Below are positions 61,467 through 64,000 of a stretch of DNA of 64,000 bases, piece after piece (position 1 is the first letter of the stretch; each line of letters begins with the position of its first letter). The DNA is from RGIG7332 sp045580305 (GTDB taxonomy: Bacteria; Bacillota; Clostridia; Oscillospirales; JAAYXM01): the NCBI GenBank assembly GCA_045580305.1, contig JAZNNQ010000002.1, positions 1 through 64,000 on the forward strand, given 5' to 3'. The notes below the pieces were generated by a model. That model did no database searches and had not been told where the DNA came from. It was given only the letters and a program-made list of their open reading frames with translations. Made by a program: the position numbers and the translations under genes.

Positions 61467-62534
61467 ATGATTTATTTGGACAATGCCGCCACTACAAAAA
61501 TGACGGACGCGGCAAAAAATGCATATATTGAAGCGCCCTTCGGCAACCCGTCCTCATTACATAATCTGGGCATTGAGGCCGAGCGTGTGGTGCGTGACAC
61601 TCGCGAAAAGCTTGCGAAAAAACTAAATGCCACACGCGAGGAGGTTTTCTTTACCTCCGGCGGCAGTGAGAGCAACAACACCGCTATCTTCGGTGCCGCT
61701 CGGGCGAGAGCGCGTCGGGGTAAGCATATAATCACCACCGCGGTGGAGCACGCGTCTGTCCTTGAGGCGTGCAAGACGCTTGAAAAGGACGGCTTTAAGG
61801 TTACCTACCTTGCGCCCCAAGACATAACCCCCGAAGGTGTTGTGTCCGCAATGGGTGATGACACGGTTTTAGTATCAATTATGGCGGTAAATAACGAGGT
61901 TGGTGAAGTTTTCCCGATTTTCGATATTGCAAGAGCGGTTAAGGCGAAAAACAAGGATGTTATTTTCCACAGTGACGCGGTTCAGGCGTTTGGTAAGATA
62001 CCATTAAATCTCCGTGATGGCAATATTGACCTGCTCAGCATTTCGGGCCATAAAATTCACGCGCCCAAAGGAATAGGTGCGCTTTATGTGCGCCGTGGGG
62101 TGCGAATTCTGCCACTTATCTGCGGCGGCGGTCAGGAAAAGGGTATGCGCTCGGGCACCGAGAATGTGCCGGGTATCGCCGCTCTTGGTGCAGTGCTGGA
62201 TTTTGATATTATGGACGGCACTTTGATAAACAGATTAAAAGACGGGCTTTCCCAAGTCGAGAGTGTGCATATTCTCAAAGAGCCGAAAGCGCCCCATGTG
62301 CTCTCGATATCAATTCCCAAGTACCCCAGCGAGGTGCTTATGCGAATTCTTGAGGAGCGGGGCATATATGTATCCTCCGGCTCTGCCTGCTCAAAGGGTA
62401 AACGGAGCTATGTACTCTCTGCATACGGTGTCAACCCAAAGCTTATTGATTCTGCAATAAGGGTGAGCTTATCGCGATACACCACCGAGGAAGAGATAGA
62501 TGAATTTATAAAAGCGGTAAAAGAACTGTTTTAA
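61467..62534 (+). CDS. Cysteine desulfurase (NifS/IscS family)
   Basis: 355 residues from ATG 61467 (CAGGAG upstream). IYLDNAATTK opens the protein, SGGSESNNTAI binds the PLP phosphate, SGHKIHAPKGIGALYV carries the PLP lysine, and SGSACSKG holds the catalytic cysteine. The gene directly precedes thiI, so it likely gives persulfide sulfur for tRNA 4-thiouridine rather than for Fe-S clusters. A TATAAT at about 61393 fits its promoter. Confidence 0.93.
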   Translation: MIYLDNAATTKMTDAAKNAYIEAPFGNPSSLHNLGIEAERVVRDTREKLAKKLNATREEVFFTSGGSESNNTAIFGAARARARRGKHIITTAVEHASVLEACKTLEKDGFKVTYLAPQDITPEGVVSAMGDDTVLVSIMAVNNEVGEVFPIFDIARAVKAKNKDVIFHSDAVQAFGKIPLNLRDGNIDLLSISGHKIHAPKGIGALYVRRGVRILPLICGGGQEKGMRSGTENVPGIAALGAVLDFDIMDGTLINRLKDGLSQVESVHILKEPKAPHVLSISIPKYPSEVLMRILEERGIYVSSGSACSKGKRSYVLSAYGVNPKLIDSAIRVSLSRYTTEEEIDEFIKAVKELF

Positions 62535-62548
62535 GTGAGGCATAAATA

Positions 62549-63715
62549 ATGAAAGAAATATTACTGTTAAAATTAGGTGAAATCGTACTTAAGGGTTTAA
62601 ACAGAGGCGCATTTGAGAAGCGTCTTATGAAAAATGTTGCGTGGCGTATCCACGATTTAGGTAAGTTTAAAATCTACTGTCTTCAGTCTACAATATATGT
62701 AGAGCCTGAGGATGAGGGTATTGATATGCTCGAGGTCGAGGACAGAATTGCCAAGGTCTTCGGCGTTGTCAGCATCTGCCGCGCGGCAGAGTGTCCTAAG
62801 GATATGGACGCGATTTTTGACACTGCGGTAAAATTTTTAGGTGATAAATTAAAAAGCGCAAAAACCTTCAAGGTTGACGGTAAGCGCTCCGACAAGTCCT
62901 TCCCGAAAAAGTCACCGGAGATTGCAATGGAAATCGGCGGAAGATTACACGACTTATATCCCAATTTAACCGTCGATGTAAAGAACCCCGAGCTTTTAAT
63001 TAAGGTGGAGGTCAGAGACCGCGCCGCATTTGTACACGCTAATCCCAGAATGGGCGCGGGCGGTATGCCGGTAGGTGCAAACGGTCGGGCGGCGCTCCTG
63101 CTCTCCGGCGGCATCGATTCACCGGTTGCGGGCTATATGATAGCAAAAAGAGGTGTTTCCCTTATGGGCATCCACTTCTTCTCATACCCCTATACCTCTG
63201 AGCGCGCGAAGCAGAAGGTAATCGAGCTTGCGGAAAAGGTCAGCGCATACACCGGTAAAATGTATGTGGCAATGGTGCCATTTACCGAAATTCAGGAGAA
63301 AATCCGCGATAATTGCGACGAGGATCTGTTCACCCTCATTATGCGCCGCTTTATGATGCGTATTGCTGAGAAAATTGCGATTAAAAACGACTGTAAGGCA
63401 CTTATTACCGGTGAGAGCTTAGGTCAGGTCGCAAGCCAGACTATGGAAGCTCTCGGTGTTACCGCAAGTATGTGCACCTTACCCGTGCTCCGTCCGGTAA
63501 TCGGTATGGATAAGGAGGAGATCGTTGTTATCTCCCGTAAGATCGACACCTTTGAAACATCAATCCTGCCTTATGAGGACTGCTGTACCGTATTTACACC
63601 CAAGCACCCGAAAACCAAGCCGAGACTTTACGATATCGAGGCGGCTGAGGCGGCACTTGATGTTGAGGCTTTGGTAGCGGAGGCTATCGAGAAAACCGAA
63701 TTTGTAGAAATTTAG
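62549..63715 (+). CDS. thiI: tRNA 4-thiouridine synthase ThiI
   Basis: 388 residues: NFLD and THUMP domains (about 1-170), then a PP-loop ATPase with LLLSGGIDSPVAGYM and the block ALITGESLGQVASQT. It ends without the rhodanese domain of the E. coli protein, so it depends on the cysteine desulfurase encoded 14 bp upstream. It makes s4U at position 8 of tRNA. Confidence 0.95.
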   Translation: MKEILLLKLGEIVLKGLNRGAFEKRLMKNVAWRIHDLGKFKIYCLQSTIYVEPEDEGIDMLEVEDRIAKVFGVVSICRAAECPKDMDAIFDTAVKFLGDKLKSAKTFKVDGKRSDKSFPKKSPEIAMEIGGRLHDLYPNLTVDVKNPELLIKVEVRDRAAFVHANPRMGAGGMPVGANGRAALLLSGGIDSPVAGYMIAKRGVSLMGIHFFSYPYTSERAKQKVIELAEKVSAYTGKMYVAMVPFTEIQEKIRDNCDEDLFTLIMRRFMMRIAEKIAIKNDCKALITGESLGQVASQTMEALGVTASMCTLPVLRPVIGMDKEEIVVISRKIDTFETSILPYEDCCTVFTPKHPKTKPRLYDIEAAEAALDVEALVAEAIEKTEFVEI

Positions 63716-63728
63716 AGGTGAATTTGCT

Positions 63729-64000
63729 TTGAGTAAAAGCGCTGAAATTATTGCCGTAGGAACAGAATTGCTCCTTGGCAATATCGCAAACACAGATGCA
63801 CAGATGATATCTCAGGCTTTAAGTGAGCTTGGTATAAATGTTTTCTACCACACGGTGGTAGGTGATAATCCCGAGCGCCTTAAGAAAACCGTGGCAATTG
63901 CGAAGGAGCGAGCTGACATTTTAATCACCACCGGCGGTCTTGGCCCCACCTTTGACGATCTTACCAAGCAGACCTTAGCCGAGGCTTTCGGCAAGGAGCT
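63729..64000 (+). CDS. cinA: CinA-family protein, 5' part
   Basis: The first 90 codons; the gene runs off the window. From a TTG start with AGAGGTG upstream the protein reads SKSAEIIAVGTELLLGNIAN and ITTGGLGPTFDDLTKQT, the MoaB-like N-terminal domain of CinA. In other species CinA is an NMN deamidase/ADP-ribose pyrophosphatase that recycles pyridine nucleotides. It closely follows thiI. Confidence 0.9.
   Translation, partial: MSKSAEIIAVGTELLLGNIANTDAQMISQALSELGINVFYHTVVGDNPERLKKTVAIAKERADILITTGGLGPTFDDLTKQTLAEAFGKE

Overview
The window looks like a chromosomal segment of an anaerobic, moderate-GC Firmicute of the class Clostridia, most likely an uncultured gut-type Oscillospirales relative. 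This rests on Gram-positive style lipoproteins, an S-layer-homology (SLH) surface protein, a YlbJ-type sporulation membrane protein, an HPr/Crh-type protein, a Clostridium-type secondary alcohol dehydrogenase, strong AGGAGG ribosome binding sites, and housekeeping runs such as rlmB-X-era-recO-mutS2 and uvrC-rsmD-coaD. No rRNA, tRNA, CRISPR array, insertion sequence or prophage was recognised. Layout: 1-2160 holds intergenic palindromic repeats and a tandem glycine riboswitch with its own terminator in front of an APC-family amino-acid permease. 2160-25012 is a 23-kb accessory region with the character of a defence island. Its first half (2.2-9.7 kb) has a promoter-proximal structured RNA, a WYL-family regulator, a LeoA/LeoBC-like dynamin pair (the family behind the antiphage system Eleos), two small coiled-coil or membrane proteins, a small cysteine protein, and a second operon with an SF0329-like protein. 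The regulator operon and the second operon carry the same 18-bp palindrome, in opposite orientation, exactly 10 bp upstream of the -10 box, so one WYL regulator probably controls both. The second half (9.8-25 kb, visibly AT-rich up to about 22.5 kb) has four separate TIR-domain proteins: TIR + long helical region, TIR-NACHT-propeller, TIR-transmembrane-sensor and TIR-NB-ARC-TPR. A WXG100-like/ParB-like putative toxin and a protein with three SpoVG-like repeats lie among them. 25-34.8 kb returns to metabolism: adenine deaminase, a LOG-family hydrolase, a cytosolic parvulin, the proline symporter PutP, and a secondary alcohol dehydrogenase. Between putP and the dehydrogenase lies a cobalamin riboswitch with terminator controlling two exported proteins: an SLH-anchored protein combining a DUF4430 domain with an alpha/alpha-toroid-like region, and a DUF4430 lipoprotein. 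This looks like a bacterial surface counterpart of intrinsic factor/transcobalamin. 34.8-46.3 kb carries a serine hydrolase, two AEC transporters around an ABC exporter, pyruvate kinase, lipoproteins, a Phd-Doc toxin-antitoxin pair, a YlbJ-like protein and a MATE exporter. 46.4-64 kb is housekeeping: rlmB, a degenerate P-type-ATPase-like membrane protein, era, recO, mutS2, an HPr-like protein with Arg in place of His15, uvrC, rsmD, coaD, a phosphoesterase, a DUF559 nuclease, purA, a cysteine desulfurase with thiI, and the 5' end of cinA. Dispersed non-coding repeats recur throughout: ATATCG-rich multi-hairpin elements, CTCCCTC palindromes, ATACGCC hairpins, and one 272-bp MITE-like element with 25-bp inverted ends.
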